Shown: positions 16,665-26,169, counted from the first letter of the stretch. The stretch: 64,000 nt of DNA from an uncultured Pelagibacteraceae bacterium (GCA_902576765.1 CACGWH010000001.1:1-64000); one strand, 5' to 3'. The notes: generated by a model from the letters alone, not told the origin. Numbers and translations are program-made.

Positions 16665-17693
16665 TTAAATGTTTCTTAAAATTTTCCGGACTGATTTTTT
16701 TATATCTTTATTTAAAAATGAGAATTTAATGTTCATACCTTTACACCATTCGGAATAACTAATTTTTTGGTGATGATAATCTTTTTTTGATGCAATAGTA
16801 AAATTAAAAAGATTATGACATTTAGTCTTATGAAAATACGATATATGACTAAAGATGCCCTCTTTAGCTAAATTTATTTTAGATTCTTTTAATAAATAAA
16901 AAAGATTTAAAGAATTTATATTTTCTAAATAAAATATTTTATCATTATTATCATTAATTTTTTTAGTATAATCGTTAGTATCAATAATTGAGAAATTTTC
17001 TCTAAAATAATTATTAAAATGATTTGAAAATTTGTTTTTTTCTATATCAGACGAAAAAAGAATAAATTCATATTTTCTTTTAATTTGTGTAATTAAATAG
17101 TTGAATTCATTTATCCCCCATCCTAATTGATTAAAAAAAAGATATCTAAATTGAAAAAGAATAAAATTTTTTGGTAATAAAATTTTAAGTTTATGATCAA
17201 TTTTGGGTATATTTAAAGCATTATGATGAATATCTAAACTAATATCATCGTCTATTAATTCTGACTGTAGGTCTTTATAACTTTTATCATTCAACTTATT
17301 TCTATAAACTATTTCGTACTTGTATAAATATTTTCTAAAAAATTTGGCAGGACGGTATTTATCATCATTATCATAAACTATTGCATAAAATTTAATCTTT
17401 CGAAATATTAGCGGTAAAATAAAATAAAAACTTTTCGGTGTTAAAATATATATTTTTTCATATTTATTAAAAAAAATATCCAAAAAAATTAAGATTTTAT
17501 TAATGATTGTTAGATTAAACTTTATTTTTTTGATTAAAGTTTTTTTAAAAAAAAAGGAAAATCCTTCGTTAAATTCAGATAAGTATAGAGTTATATTTTG
17601 ATAATGGGATATTAGTGATGATATTAATGTTAATGACGTAAATAAATCACCTGCTCTATCATTTTTTAAGATAAGAACTTTTTTATTTATCAT
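16665..17693 (-). CDS. Glycosyltransferase family 9-like (heptosyltransferase-like) protein
   Basis: 342-residue protein whose N-terminus KKVLILKNDRAGDLFTSLTLISSL resembles the KI..IR...GD.LLTTP start of family 9 transferases such as WaaC/WaaF. The C-terminal half has the paired elements expected for the donor site (FYLLKESKINLAKEGIFSHISYF). The centre is highly Lys/Ile/Phe-rich and hard to align by eye. Such enzymes extend the LPS core. It overlaps the upstream GT4 gene by 11 bases and is followed by the Frag1-like protein. Confidence 0.65.
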   Translation of the reverse strand: MINKKVLILKNDRAGDLFTSLTLISSLISHYQNITLYLSEFNEGFSFFFKKTLIKKIKFNLTIINKILIFLDIFFNKYEKIYILTPKSFYFILPLIFRKIKFYAIVYDNDDKYRPAKFFRKYLYKYEIVYRNKLNDKSYKDLQSELIDDDISLDIHHNALNIPKIDHKLKILLPKNFILFQFRYLFFNQLGWGINEFNYLITQIKRKYEFILFSSDIEKNKFSNHFNNYFRENFSIIDTNDYTKKINDNNDKIFYLENINSLNLFYLLKESKINLAKEGIFSHISYFHKTKCHNLFNFTIASKKDYHHQKISYSEWCKGMNIKFSFLNKDIKKSVRKILRNI

Positions 17694-18672
17694 TATTAAT
17701 TATTTTAAAAAATTTTTTTGCAGCCTTTGCCCAAGAATTTTGTCCTCTTCTAGATATTAGATTATTTCTTAATTCATTCCACATATCATCATTGTTATAC
17801 ATTTCTAAAATATCTCTAGCAAAATCATGTTTACTCTTTGATATTAGGCCTGTGATGTTGTGTTCAACTCTTTCTGAAAGTGATCCAATCCCCATTGTAA
17901 CTACTGGTAGACAAAGTTCTGCTGCTTCAAGGGCTGATAGACAATATAATTCAGCTTTGTGTCCTGGCAAAATTATCATTCTGCACCCTGAAATCTGTTT
18001 AACAAAAGCATCTTTATTTAACATATTGCGATTAAATATATTAAATTGTTCCAAATTTTTTTTTATAGGTGTTACGAATAATCTATATTTTAAATCTTTA
18101 TTAAAAATATTTTCTTTCCATACTTCAACTAAAATATCTAAATTTCTATCTTGTCTTGATGTAAAAAAAGATAGTTTATTATCTTTAAAATTTGAAATTT
18201 TTGTAGTTTCAAAAATATTATCTACTCCATAATCAATAATATCTGTGCCATAAATTGAAAATATTTTTGACATTTGAGATTTGTGATAATTTCCTAATAA
18301 AAGATATTTAGGTTTGTTTCTAAAATAAGAAATTAATTGTTTTTTTCTTAATGCTTTTTCAATTGATTGTATTGAATGTGAAATAACAAATTTTTTTTTA
18401 CAATTAAATTTGTCGAGGATTTTAGTATCATTATTTGAGATGACAATATCAAAGTTATTCTTAAATTCATCAACTCTATTTAAACTTAACCATGAATAAT
18501 TTTTAAGTGAATTTTCATTTTTACAATTAGTGAAAACCATTACATCTAATCCATTCAAGCTTAATGTTTTTGAAAGATTTATTAAAATTGATTCAGCTCC
18601 TCTAATTTTTTGATTATTTATATCTTCAAAAGAATATTCAAGCTTAATTGAATCAACAAAACATATTTTCAT
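17683..18672 (-). CDS. GT4-type glycosyltransferase
   Basis: 329-residue GT-B fold transferase. The N-terminus KICFVDSI with a following RGAESILINLSKTLSLNGLDVMVFT matches the acceptor domain of GT4 enzymes. The donor domain shows SFFTSRQDRNLDILVEVW and the E-x7-E-type segment ILPGHKAELYCLSALEAAELCLPVVTMGIGSLSERVEHNITG, where the second Glu contacts the sugar nucleotide. The stretch after it, with GLISK, is also typical. It overlaps the GDP-mannose dehydratase-like gene by 4 bases, so the two are translationally coupled. Confidence 0.82.
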   Translation of the reverse strand: MKICFVDSIKLEYSFEDINNQKIRGAESILINLSKTLSLNGLDVMVFTNCKNENSLKNYSWLSLNRVDEFKNNFDIVISNNDTKILDKFNCKKKFVISHSIQSIEKALRKKQLISYFRNKPKYLLLGNYHKSQMSKIFSIYGTDIIDYGVDNIFETTKISNFKDNKLSFFTSRQDRNLDILVEVWKENIFNKDLKYRLFVTPIKKNLEQFNIFNRNMLNKDAFVKQISGCRMIILPGHKAELYCLSALEAAELCLPVVTMGIGSLSERVEHNITGLISKSKHDFARDILEMYNNDDMWNELRNNLISRRGQNSWAKAAKKFFKIINNDK

Positions 18673-19637
18673 GACTGTTTATAGGCTAAATTCATATCAT
18701 TAATAACCATTTCATTTACAAGAGATTTAAAATTAATTTTTGGCTTCCATTTAAGTATTTTTGTTGCTTTATTTATATTTGCCCTCAGAATATATTTATC
18801 ATTTTTTCTGTATAATTTTTTGTCTATAATTATAAATTTTCTATAATCTAGACCAAAGTATCCAAAAGCAATTTTTAGAAAATCTTTAACAGAATGTAAT
18901 TTCCCAGTACCAATAACAAAGTCCTGAGGTTTATTTTGTTGAAGCATTTTCCACATTGCAACGACATAATCTTTTGCATGCCCCCAATCACGTTTTGAAT
19001 TAATATTTCCTAAAAAAATTTTATGTTTTTTATTTCTATAAATTTTTGCTAAGTTGTGTGTTATTTTTCTTGTAACAAAATTTTTATTTCTTCTTGGAGA
19101 CTCATGATTATACAATATTCCTGAACATGCAAATATACCATAAGCCTCCCTATAATTTTTTGTTAAATGATATCCTGTTACCTTAGATATTCCATATGCA
19201 GATCTTGGGTTAAACTTTGTATTTTCATCCTGTTTTTTTTTAGCAGAATTACCAAATATTTCTGATGAAGCTGCAAAATAAAATTTAGTTTTTGTTGAAA
19301 AGTTTTTTATTGCAGACAATAAATAATGTGTACCATTAATATTTGGATTTAACTTAAAAAATTCATCTTCAAATTTGTAGTTAATAAAACTCTGAGCAGC
19401 AAGGTGGTATACCTCAGCAGGTTTCAGATTTTTGATTATTTCTTTTATTTTTGAGTAATTGTTAATATCAATTTTTTTAATAACTATCTTTTTTCTTATA
19501 TTTTTGAGATTTTCAAAATTTACTTTTTTGTATGGCGAACAAATACCATAAACTTTATATTTTTTTTTTATCAACAATTCGGCTAAATATGATCCATCTT
19601 GACCACTTATTCCTGTTATTAATGCTATTTTTCCCAT
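18669..19637 (-). CDS. gmd: GDP-mannose 4,6-dehydratase-like SDR enzyme
   Basis: 322-residue extended short-chain dehydrogenase. NAD(P)-binding motif is TGISGQDGSYLAELL (residues 8-22), close to the GITGQDGSYL of GMD. Catalytic residues are S125-E126 (SSEIFG) and Y148-x3-K152 (YGISK). NHESPRR and the GNINSKRDWGHAKDYVVAMW blocks are diagnostic of GMD. It should turn GDP-mannose into GDP-4-keto-6-deoxymannose, the precursor of fucose, rhamnose or perosamine in surface sugars. Somewhat shorter than typical GMD (about 345-370). No GDP-fucose synthase gene is seen in the window. Confidence 0.88.
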   Translation of the reverse strand: MGKIALITGISGQDGSYLAELLIKKKYKVYGICSPYKKVNFENLKNIRKKIVIKKIDINNYSKIKEIIKNLKPAEVYHLAAQSFINYKFEDEFFKLNPNINGTHYLLSAIKNFSTKTKFYFAASSEIFGNSAKKKQDENTKFNPRSAYGISKVTGYHLTKNYREAYGIFACSGILYNHESPRRNKNFVTRKITHNLAKIYRNKKHKIFLGNINSKRDWGHAKDYVVAMWKMLQQNKPQDFVIGTGKLHSVKDFLKIAFGYFGLDYRKFIIIDKKLYRKNDKYILRANINKATKILKWKPKINFKSLVNEMVINDMNLAYKQS

Positions 19638-21733
19638 ATGAAAGATCGAGAACTTCTCAAATCTAGTGTTTTATTGATTATATAGTCTGCAACTAAAGTT
19701 GAATTAAAATATTTAAAATAAAATTTTCTACCACCTCTAGCAATAATTATTCTATTGTTTTTATCTTTTTTGTATTTATTCATTTTATAACTTAAGTCGT
19801 TTAAATCTTTGTAAAAAACTACTTCTTTATTACTAAAAAAATCAGATAAATAAGTTTTTTCATCAACAAATGTTAGTAAACCATTTCCTATTAATTGTGC
19901 AATTCTATCACTACTATAATATTTTACAGGTTTTCCTCTACTTAGATTTAGAGCCATTGATGATTTGGACAAACACTCTAAAAATTTGTCAGACCATACT
20001 GGTTGAATATTATTCATCCCGTATACATCAAACTTAATATCCTGGTTTTTTTTGATTAATTGATTAAGAAATATTTCTCTATTATCTTTTTTCCCTCTTT
20101 TTAATTGTCCTCTATGTACACCGTGACTCATTGCAAAAAATAAATCATTTTCACAATCATGTTTATAATTTTCTAAAGTTTCAAATGATTGATCGCATGG
20201 ATTAGGAATATAAAAAGGATTTTTGAGATTAAAATCTAAAGATTTAGGGTCTGTAGTAAGAAATGTAGCGTCAATTAATTTATCTTTTTGGGTAATTCTT
20301 TTTTTATTATTCTCAAAATCAGGACCAAGTTTGCTAACAGGGTCTAGAAACCACTGAGCGATTTTGACGTCATTATTCTTTAAAAAATTTAAAGTTTCAT
20401 CTTTTACAGCATCAGCATGACCTAATATGACTAGGTCAGGTCTAAAGTTTTTAAAATTTTCCTCAATATTTAATTGTAAAGATTTTATACCTGAGAAATC
20501 TTTAATACTCTTATTTTCATGTATCATATCCCTATCACTTACAGCTAAAACATTATGACCTAATCTTAATAAACCATTATTTATCCTTTTACCCGTATTG
20601 TAATGTAGCCTACCATTAAATCTGTAATTAAAATTAGTTATATGCATAATCTTTAAAATTGGATTTTTTTTAAGATTAATATTAAACCTTTTTAGAAAAG
20701 GATTTCTTACGTTGTCAATCAGGCGTGTGACAAAATCGTGAGTTAAAAAAAAATATTTTAAATTTAATTTTTGAGATTTGATTAAAGAATTTTTGTTTTT
20801 AATCAATTTTTCTAATTCAAAAAATAATGATTTATCGTTAATCTTTTTTAAGATAGTGGCGCCTTTGGATGTTTCAGGTAATCCACCTTTGTTACTTATA
20901 ATTACAGCGCATCCTCTACTCGCAGCTTCTAAGCTTGTTCTACCGAACGGTTCATCCCATTTGGATGGAACGACTGAAATACTTACTTTTTTTAGGTAGT
21001 TCAAAATAAACTTATTATCTTTAAAACCATATATTTTCAAATTTTTGTGTTTAAAAATAATATTTTCACGTCTTTCATCTCCTATAACAATCGCTTTCCA
21101 ATCTTTATATTTATTAAGAATCTTAATTACAGCTTTACCAAAAACATCATATCCCTTAGCCGAATTAAGTTTACCAACAAAAGAAATCATTTTTTTCTTC
21201 TTTTTGAAATCTATTTTTATTTTATTTGTAGACTGATAACAAACAACTGTTTTATGTATATATAATTTTGGATTTTTGAAATTAAGAAAAAATCTTTTTT
21301 GTGACCATTTACTATTAAAAAAAATTTTGTCTATATTGTTTATTAAATACAAACGTTCTTTTAGAGTTTTAGAGCCTTCCATTGACAAAGGGTCATTATG
21401 AAAATAAAAAAAAATTTTATTTACAAATTGATCTTTGATATATTTTATGTATGCAGGTCGATTATGTACTTCTATAATTCTTGTTTTTTCTTTATCGATT
21501 ATCCTTAGAAATTGCTTAACGTAAGAAATGTTGGAGCTTTTAAAATAATTTTTTTTAATTTCTATATTAATATAATTTGCAGATAAAAATTTTTTTAAGT
21601 TAGTAGATCCATATATCTTTGTTTGATTTTTAAATAAACTTTTTTTATTTATATCATTGATAAAAAGTGAAACGGCACCAGCTTGTATACTAGAGTAGTT
21701 TTCTTTAAAAGGGAGTAAAATTGCTATACTCAT
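19625..21733 (-). CDS. Two-domain glycosyltransferase: GT4 domain fused to a CgeB-like domain
   Basis: 702 residues, about twice a normal transferase. Residues 1-345 form a GT4 enzyme: FVGKLNSAKGYDVF (185-198) begins the donor domain and SKWDEPFGRTSLEAASRG (257-274) is the E-x7-E motif, then NKGGLPET. Residues 360-700 form a second unit starting KIMHITNFNYRFNGRLHYNTGK-like and resembling the CgeB/DUF3880-type transferases (LNLSRGKPVKYYSSDRIAQLIGNGLLTF near 630). One polypeptide may thus add two sugars in turn. It is the promoter-proximal sugar gene and overlaps gmd by 13 bases. Confidence 0.78.
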   Translation of the reverse strand: MSIAILLPFKENYSSIQAGAVSLFINDINKKSLFKNQTKIYGSTNLKKFLSANYINIEIKKNYFKSSNISYVKQFLRIIDKEKTRIIEVHNRPAYIKYIKDQFVNKIFFYFHNDPLSMEGSKTLKERLYLINNIDKIFFNSKWSQKRFFLNFKNPKLYIHKTVVCYQSTNKIKIDFKKKKKMISFVGKLNSAKGYDVFGKAVIKILNKYKDWKAIVIGDERRENIIFKHKNLKIYGFKDNKFILNYLKKVSISVVPSKWDEPFGRTSLEAASRGCAVIISNKGGLPETSKGATILKKINDKSLFFELEKLIKNKNSLIKSQKLNLKYFFLTHDFVTRLIDNVRNPFLKRFNINLKKNPILKIMHITNFNYRFNGRLHYNTGKRINNGLLRLGHNVLAVSDRDMIHENKSIKDFSGIKSLQLNIEENFKNFRPDLVILGHADAVKDETLNFLKNNDVKIAQWFLDPVSKLGPDFENNKKRITQKDKLIDATFLTTDPKSLDFNLKNPFYIPNPCDQSFETLENYKHDCENDLFFAMSHGVHRGQLKRGKKDNREIFLNQLIKKNQDIKFDVYGMNNIQPVWSDKFLECLSKSSMALNLSRGKPVKYYSSDRIAQLIGNGLLTFVDEKTYLSDFFSNKEVVFYKDLNDLSYKMNKYKKDKNNRIIIARGGRKFYFKYFNSTLVADYIINKTLDLRSSRSFIWEK

Positions 21734-21981
21734 AAAGATTTATTATAAATAATATCTCTTTTTTTTCTATCATGTTTCAGTTTATATTCATAAGACATTG
21801 CTTCCTTTTTATTAGAAAATTTTTTTTTATATATAATTTTCCATTTAAATCCTTTGGTAGACTTTGCTCCTTTATTCATGTTATGCAAGTTAATCCTTTT
21901 TATTAAATCTTTTGTATATCCTACGTAAGTTTTTCTTTTGATAGATGAAATACTTCTAATCATATATACGAAATATGTCAT
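21730..21981 (-). CDS. GIY-YIG domain protein (UPF0213/YhbQ type)
   Basis: 83-residue single-domain GIY-YIG protein. The GIY-like strand is FVYMIRS (residues 4-10) and the YIG-like strand is TYVGYT (18-23), followed by the catalytic Arg in LIKRINLHN and a Glu in the EAMSYEYKLKHD helix. It has no DNA-binding extension, so it is closer to the UPF0213 nuclease-like group than to a classical homing endonuclease. It sits 12 bases before tRNA-Glu, at the edge of the sugar island, and overlaps the fused transferase gene by 4 bases. Confidence 0.88.
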   Translation of the reverse strand: MTYFVYMIRSISSIKRKTYVGYTKDLIKRINLHNMNKGAKSTKGFKWKIIYKKKFSNKKEAMSYEYKLKHDRKKRDIIYNKSL

Positions 21982-21993
21982 TATAGTGAATAA

Positions 21994-22068
21994 TGGCGGT
22001 CCCTAGGGGAATCGAACCCCTCTTTCGAGGATGAAAACCACGTGTCCTAACCGATAGACGAAGGGACC
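21994..22068 (-). tRNA. tRNA-Glu (UUC)
   Basis: 75 bases including an encoded CCA. The acceptor stem is GGTCCCT with AGGGACC, seven perfect pairs, then discriminator G. The anticodon TTC lies in the loop GTTTTCATC region, and the T arm reads GGGGTTCGATTCCCC. It marks the boundary between the glycosyltransferase island and the housekeeping glpX region. Confidence 0.97.
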
Positions 22069-22103
22069 AAATCTGGATCTTTTATTGTAAAAAGTTATAT
22101 TTA

Positions 22104-23054
22104 TCAAGTTTTTATAGTGTCTTCTCTTACAACAATTTTACACATATTTGCGCTTTTGTGTGTAACTAAAGTTTCAGTGATATACTTATTATCTTTTATA
22201 TTAATGCCTTTAACTAAATCTCCATCTGTAATACCGGTTGCACAAAATATTGAGTCACCTTTTATAATTTCATGTAATTCATATTTTTTTTCCAAATCTT
22301 TTATGCCCATCTTTTTTGCTCTTAAAATATTTATATCACTATCAAAAATGAATCTTCCTTGAAATTTACATCCATAGGCATCAATAGCTGAAGCTGCTAA
22401 AACACCCTCTGGGCCACCACCAATTCCTAAAAAAATATCTACATTGTATTTATCATCTGTTACCATTAAAGCCCCGGAAACATCTCCATCAGAAATTAGC
22501 TTCATCTTTACATTCATTTTTTTCAAATTTTTTATTATTTCATAATGTCTAGGTCGATTTAATAAACATGCTGTAATATCACTAATATCTTTATTTAATG
22601 AATCTGCTAAATTTTTAATATTCTTTTCGATAGAAAAATCTAAATCGGTAGCATCATATGGAACTTTATTTGAAACTGCAATTTTATTCATGTAAGTTTC
22701 AGGTGCTTTAAAAAGATTTCCTTTTTCAGCAATTGATATAACAGATAAAGCTCCAGGTAAATTTTTAGCAACAAAATTTGTACCCTCAAGAGGGTCAACA
22801 GCAATATCAATATCTAAATTTCCACCAGAACCTAATTTTTCACCAATATATAACATTGGTGCTTCATCTAGTTCCCCTTCACCTATTACGACTTCACCAT
22901 TAAATTCAAGTTTATTAATTTCATTTCTCATAGCATCTGTTGCAGCCTTATCGGCATTTTTCTTATCATTTTTTCCAATAAACTGACCGCAAGAAATCGC
23001 CGCTTTAGAAGTAACCTTTATTATCTTATCAATTAATTCTTTATTTAAAGCCAC
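22104..23054 (-). CDS. glpX: Class II fructose-1,6-bisphosphatase
   Basis: 316-residue GlpX-type phosphatase that hydrolyses fructose-1,6-bisphosphate in gluconeogenesis. Metal and substrate motifs: GEGELDEAPMLYIGE (residues 58-72), DIAVDPLEGT (83-92) with the Asp/Glu metal ligands, LNRPRHYEII, and the LGIGGGPEGVLAASAI block near 210. It starts at the ATG immediately adjoining the stop of the BacA-like gene (one-base overlap), so the two are probably one transcript. Confidence 0.95.
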   Translation of the reverse strand: MALNKELIDKIIKVTSKAAISCGQFIGKNDKKNADKAATDAMRNEINKLEFNGEVVIGEGELDEAPMLYIGEKLGSGGNLDIDIAVDPLEGTNFVAKNLPGALSVISIAEKGNLFKAPETYMNKIAVSNKVPYDATDLDFSIEKNIKNLADSLNKDISDITACLLNRPRHYEIIKNLKKMNVKMKLISDGDVSGALMVTDDKYNVDIFLGIGGGPEGVLAASAIDAYGCKFQGRFIFDSDINILRAKKMGIKDLEKKYELHEIIKGDSIFCATGITDGDLVKGINIKDNKYITETLVTHKSANMCKIVVREDTIKT

Positions 23055-24052
23055 TAAATTTTTTCTTTAGATATTTTTTCTGTATTAATTTTAAGTTTAT
23101 TTTCAAATTCATTTAGTCTTTTCCATACAGATATCAATTCTACAATTATTGGCCAACTTCTCACTAAATATTGCAATGAAGTTTCTACTCTACCGAAAGC
23201 TCTGATAATTTGTTGAACAAAACCTAAAGTAATAGCACCAGTTACTATTGTTGGTGCTAAAGCTAAATAAGGTACAATAACCATACCTTGTAGGTAACTC
23301 CATTTTACTGCGTTAAAATATAAGTAATGGAAATACATCTTGTAATGAATTTTTCTTACCCCACCATATAATTGATCAATTTTTATTGGTTGCGCATTTT
23401 CCTTAAAATCTTCACCAAGAACTAATTCTTTTCTATAAGCTGCCTCTTCTTTTTGAATATCATATTCTATGCCAGGTAATTTAATTCCTACAGCTGCAAG
23501 AATAAACGTACCACCTAATGCAGAAATAATTGCTACCCATACTAATGCGTGGTTAACCTCACCTATCCATGGAAGCACAGTTATACTTTTCGATAGTCCC
23601 CATAAAATTGGAGTAAAAGCAATAAGTGTCATTACACTTCTCAAAAGTTCAGCTCCTAAGCCTTCCATTATTCTTGCAAACTTAAGCGTATCTTCTTGTA
23701 CTCTCTGTGAAGCTCCTTCAATAGATGAGGCGAAATCCCATTTATCGTGGTAGAAATCAGCCATTGCTGTTCTCCATCTAAAGGTCCAATGGCTTGTAAA
23801 ATAATCGCTAAATATTACAACCAATATATAAACAGCCGCAATCTTTGCAAAAGTAAAAAGATAAGCAATGAATTCTTTTTCACTTACAGCACCAGGTTCA
23901 GCTAAGGCTTTCTGTAAAGTGTCATAAAATTCACCAAACCATTCATTAATTCTTACATCTAATTGAACTTGATACCAAGTAGCAGCCAATATAAGTATTG
24001 TGCCTCCAATACTCCATAAATGCCACCTTTTATCTGTAAAAAATTTAAACAT
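23054..24052 (-). CDS. SbmA/BacA-like transporter
   Basis: 332-residue membrane protein of the SbmA/BacA-like family, which imports peptides and other compounds by proton drive and lacks an ATPase domain. Visible: ITWYQVQLDVRINEWFGEFYDTLQKAL-like N-terminus (VQLDVRINEWFGEFYDTL), FRWRTAMADFYHDKWDFA, the RVQEDTLKFARIMEGLG helix with the Q-E-D motif, and LPGIEYDIQKEEAAYRKEL. The composition is less Lys/Ile-skewed than its neighbours. Substrate unknown; in SAR11-like cells peptide or antimicrobial uptake is only a guess. Confidence 0.87.
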   Translation of the reverse strand: MFKFFTDKRWHLWSIGGTILILAATWYQVQLDVRINEWFGEFYDTLQKALAEPGAVSEKEFIAYLFTFAKIAAVYILVVIFSDYFTSHWTFRWRTAMADFYHDKWDFASSIEGASQRVQEDTLKFARIMEGLGAELLRSVMTLIAFTPILWGLSKSITVLPWIGEVNHALVWVAIISALGGTFILAAVGIKLPGIEYDIQKEEAAYRKELVLGEDFKENAQPIKIDQLYGGVRKIHYKMYFHYLYFNAVKWSYLQGMVIVPYLALAPTIVTGAITLGFVQQIIRAFGRVETSLQYLVRSWPIIVELISVWKRLNEFENKLKINTEKISKEKI

Positions 24053-24056
24053 AATT

Positions 24057-24338
24057 CTAACTTAAAAAATTGTCGGCATATGATTTTTTAACAATTTTTC
24101 TTTTTTTTGGTTCTATAATTTCAAAATTAATTTTCTTTTTTTTTGCATAATTAATTGCGAGTTCTTTAGATGAAAATTCTAACTTTAATTCAGTATAAGT
24201 ATCAGATGAACTTTCCCAACCCATTAATGGATTTTTAGTTGGATTTTTTGTTTCAAATTCTAAAATCCATTTATTAGTTTTACCTAAACCAGATTGCATC
24301 GCACTTTTATTCGGATTATAAATTTTAGCTCTTTTCAT
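24057..24338 (-). CDS. Complex I accessory subunit, NDUFS4-like
   Basis: 93-residue protein of the ETC complex I conserved-region family (18-kDa/NDUFS4 homologue). Diagnostic features are the early KIYNPNKSAMQSGLGKTNKWILEFE, the PLMGWESSSDTYTELKLEFSSKELAINYAKK core, and a C-terminal KSYADNF that matches the end of alphaproteobacterial and mitochondrial proteins. It is a peripheral subunit at the NADH module. It lies 4 bases before the BacA-like gene and just downstream of tRNA-Pro, away from the nuo operon. Confidence 0.87.
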   Translation of the reverse strand: MKRAKIYNPNKSAMQSGLGKTNKWILEFETKNPTKNPLMGWESSSDTYTELKLEFSSKELAINYAKKKKINFEIIEPKKRKIVKKSYADNFLS

Positions 24339-24344
24339 AATTGA

Positions 24345-24421
<77 letters not shown>

Positions 24422-24514
24422 AGTGATGTACTAATACAGCACTTATCAAATATTTAAAAGTATAAAGATTGTTAAATTAAAGGTAATTTTATATGAATCT
24501 GATATAAAAATATT

Positions 24515-24994
24515 ATGATTATTGAGTGCGTTAATTGTTCTAAAAAATTTGATGTAGATTCAGATCTAATACCCTCAGCTGGAAGAACTATACAATGTGG
24601 ATCTTGTAACCACGTTTGGTTTTATAAAAAAGATCAAGAAAATCAATACTTAAAAACCGAGTTAAGATCAAAAAAGGATAAGTTATCTTCTAAAGCCATT
24701 AAAAAAAATAAACCAATAATAAAAGATATAGAAAAAAAACAAAAATTATCTAGTAAACAAAAAAATTCATTACCAAAGACTGAAATAGTAAAGTATGAAC
24801 CAAAATCGAGCTTTTCATTTGGAAAGCTTTTATCTTATATTTTGGTAATAATAATTTCCTTTATTGCACTTATTTTAATCTTAGATACTTTTAAAATCCA
24901 ACTATATGATATTTTTCCAAGATTAGAGGTTTTTCTATTTAACCTATATGAGACATTGAAAGATATTCAATTATTCATTAAAGACTTGATTTAA
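24515..24994 (+). CDS. Zinc-ribbon (MJ0042-type) single-pass membrane protein
   Basis: 159 residues. The N-terminal zinc ribbon has C5-x2-C8 and C28-x2-C31 (CVNC ... CGSC) followed by HVWF, the MJ0042-type finger common in alphaproteobacteria. A long Lys/Ser-rich linker leads to one membrane helix near residues 107-130 (LLSYILVIIISFIALILIL). Such proteins are often found near ftsE/ftsX or as regulators, but the role is not known. It is 2 bases upstream of nhaA and likely co-transcribed. Confidence 0.82.
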   Translation: MIIECVNCSKKFDVDSDLIPSAGRTIQCGSCNHVWFYKKDQENQYLKTELRSKKDKLSSKAIKKNKPIIKDIEKKQKLSSKQKNSLPKTEIVKYEPKSSFSFGKLLSYILVIIISFIALILILDTFKIQLYDIFPRLEVFLFNLYETLKDIQLFIKDLI

Positions 24995-24996
24995 AT

Positions 24997-26169
24997 ATGA
25001 TTAATTATTTGTCAAAACCCTTTAAATGGTTTTTTAGACTTGAGGCAGCTAGTGGATTAGTTTTATTATTTGCTGCAATAATTGCTTTATTAATAAGTAA
25101 TTCCGATTTCTCAGAGTTATATTTTTCAACTTTAAATAAATACTTATTTATAGGAATTAATAATTTTGGTTTAAAATTATCAGTTATTCATTGGATAAAC
25201 GATGCATTAATGGCAATATTCTTTTTTTTTGTTACACTTGAAATTAAAAGAGAATTTTTACAAGGTGAACTTTCAAACATAAAACAAGCCTTACTTCCAA
25301 TTATAGCAGCCGTTGGTGGTATGTTGGTTCCTGCTTTATTTTATGTGTTTATAAATTTTGGTGATAGTGAAACTTTAAATGGCTGGGCTATTCCTTCAGC
25401 AACCGATATAGCGTTTTCTTTAGGTGTCTTATCTTTGTTAGGAAAAAGAGTTCCGTTATCATTAAAAGTTTTTTTGACCGCTCTTGCAATAATTGATGAT
25501 TTAGGGGCAATTGTTATCATTGCACTATTTTATTCTGGGGATTTAAGCGTCAAATACCTTAGTTTGATGTTGTTAGCATTTATCTTATTATTAATTATAA
25601 ACAAATTTAATATAAAAAAATTTTTACCCTATTTAATTGTTGGTATTTTTCTTTGGGATTTTACACATAATTCAGGTATTCATGCCACAATTGCTGGTGT
25701 TTTATTAGCTATGACGATACCACATAGAAAAAAAGAAAAAGATTTTTCATTATTATTAAAAGTTGAACATGCAATAAGTCCGTATGTAGCATTTGGTATA
25801 ATGCCTTTATTTGCTTTTGCAAATGCTGGAGTTTCTTTAGAAGGATTATCTTTTAATTCTTTATTAGACAAAGTGCCTTTAGGAATTTTATTAGGACTAT
25901 TTGTAGGAAAACAATTAGGAGTTTTTGTCTTTTCATATATATCAATAAAGATGAAGATCGCACAAATGCCTAATAACTCAAATTGGTATAATTTTTACGG
26001 CGTTGGTGTATTAACGGGTATTGGTTTTACCATGAGTTTATTTGTTGGAAATTTAGCTTTTGTTGACAATTTACAATATATGGATGGAGTAAAAATTGGC
26101 GTATTAACAGGGTCTCTATTATCTACATTATTTGGATATTTTTTAATACTACTTACACCAAATAAATGA
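24997..26169 (+). CDS. nhaA: Na+/H+ antiporter NhaA
   Basis: 390-residue antiporter exchanging cytoplasmic sodium for protons, fitting a marine cell. About twelve hydrophobic helices. The ion-binding pair D167-D168 lies in ALAIIDDLGAIV, and the WAIPSATDIAFSLGVLSLLG and GIHATIAGVLLAMTIP blocks are diagnostic, as is GVGVLTGIGFTMSLFVGNLAF near the end. EIKREFLQGEL marks the pH-sensor region near the N-terminus. The stop overlaps the next gene start (ATGA). Confidence 0.96.
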   Translation: MINYLSKPFKWFFRLEAASGLVLLFAAIIALLISNSDFSELYFSTLNKYLFIGINNFGLKLSVIHWINDALMAIFFFFVTLEIKREFLQGELSNIKQALLPIIAAVGGMLVPALFYVFINFGDSETLNGWAIPSATDIAFSLGVLSLLGKRVPLSLKVFLTALAIIDDLGAIVIIALFYSGDLSVKYLSLMLLAFILLLIINKFNIKKFLPYLIVGIFLWDFTHNSGIHATIAGVLLAMTIPHRKKEKDFSLLLKVEHAISPYVAFGIMPLFAFANAGVSLEGLSFNSLLDKVPLGILLGLFVGKQLGVFVFSYISIKMKIAQMPNNSNWYNFYGVGVLTGIGFTMSLFVGNLAFVDNLQYMDGVKIGVLTGSLLSTLFGYFLILLTPNK

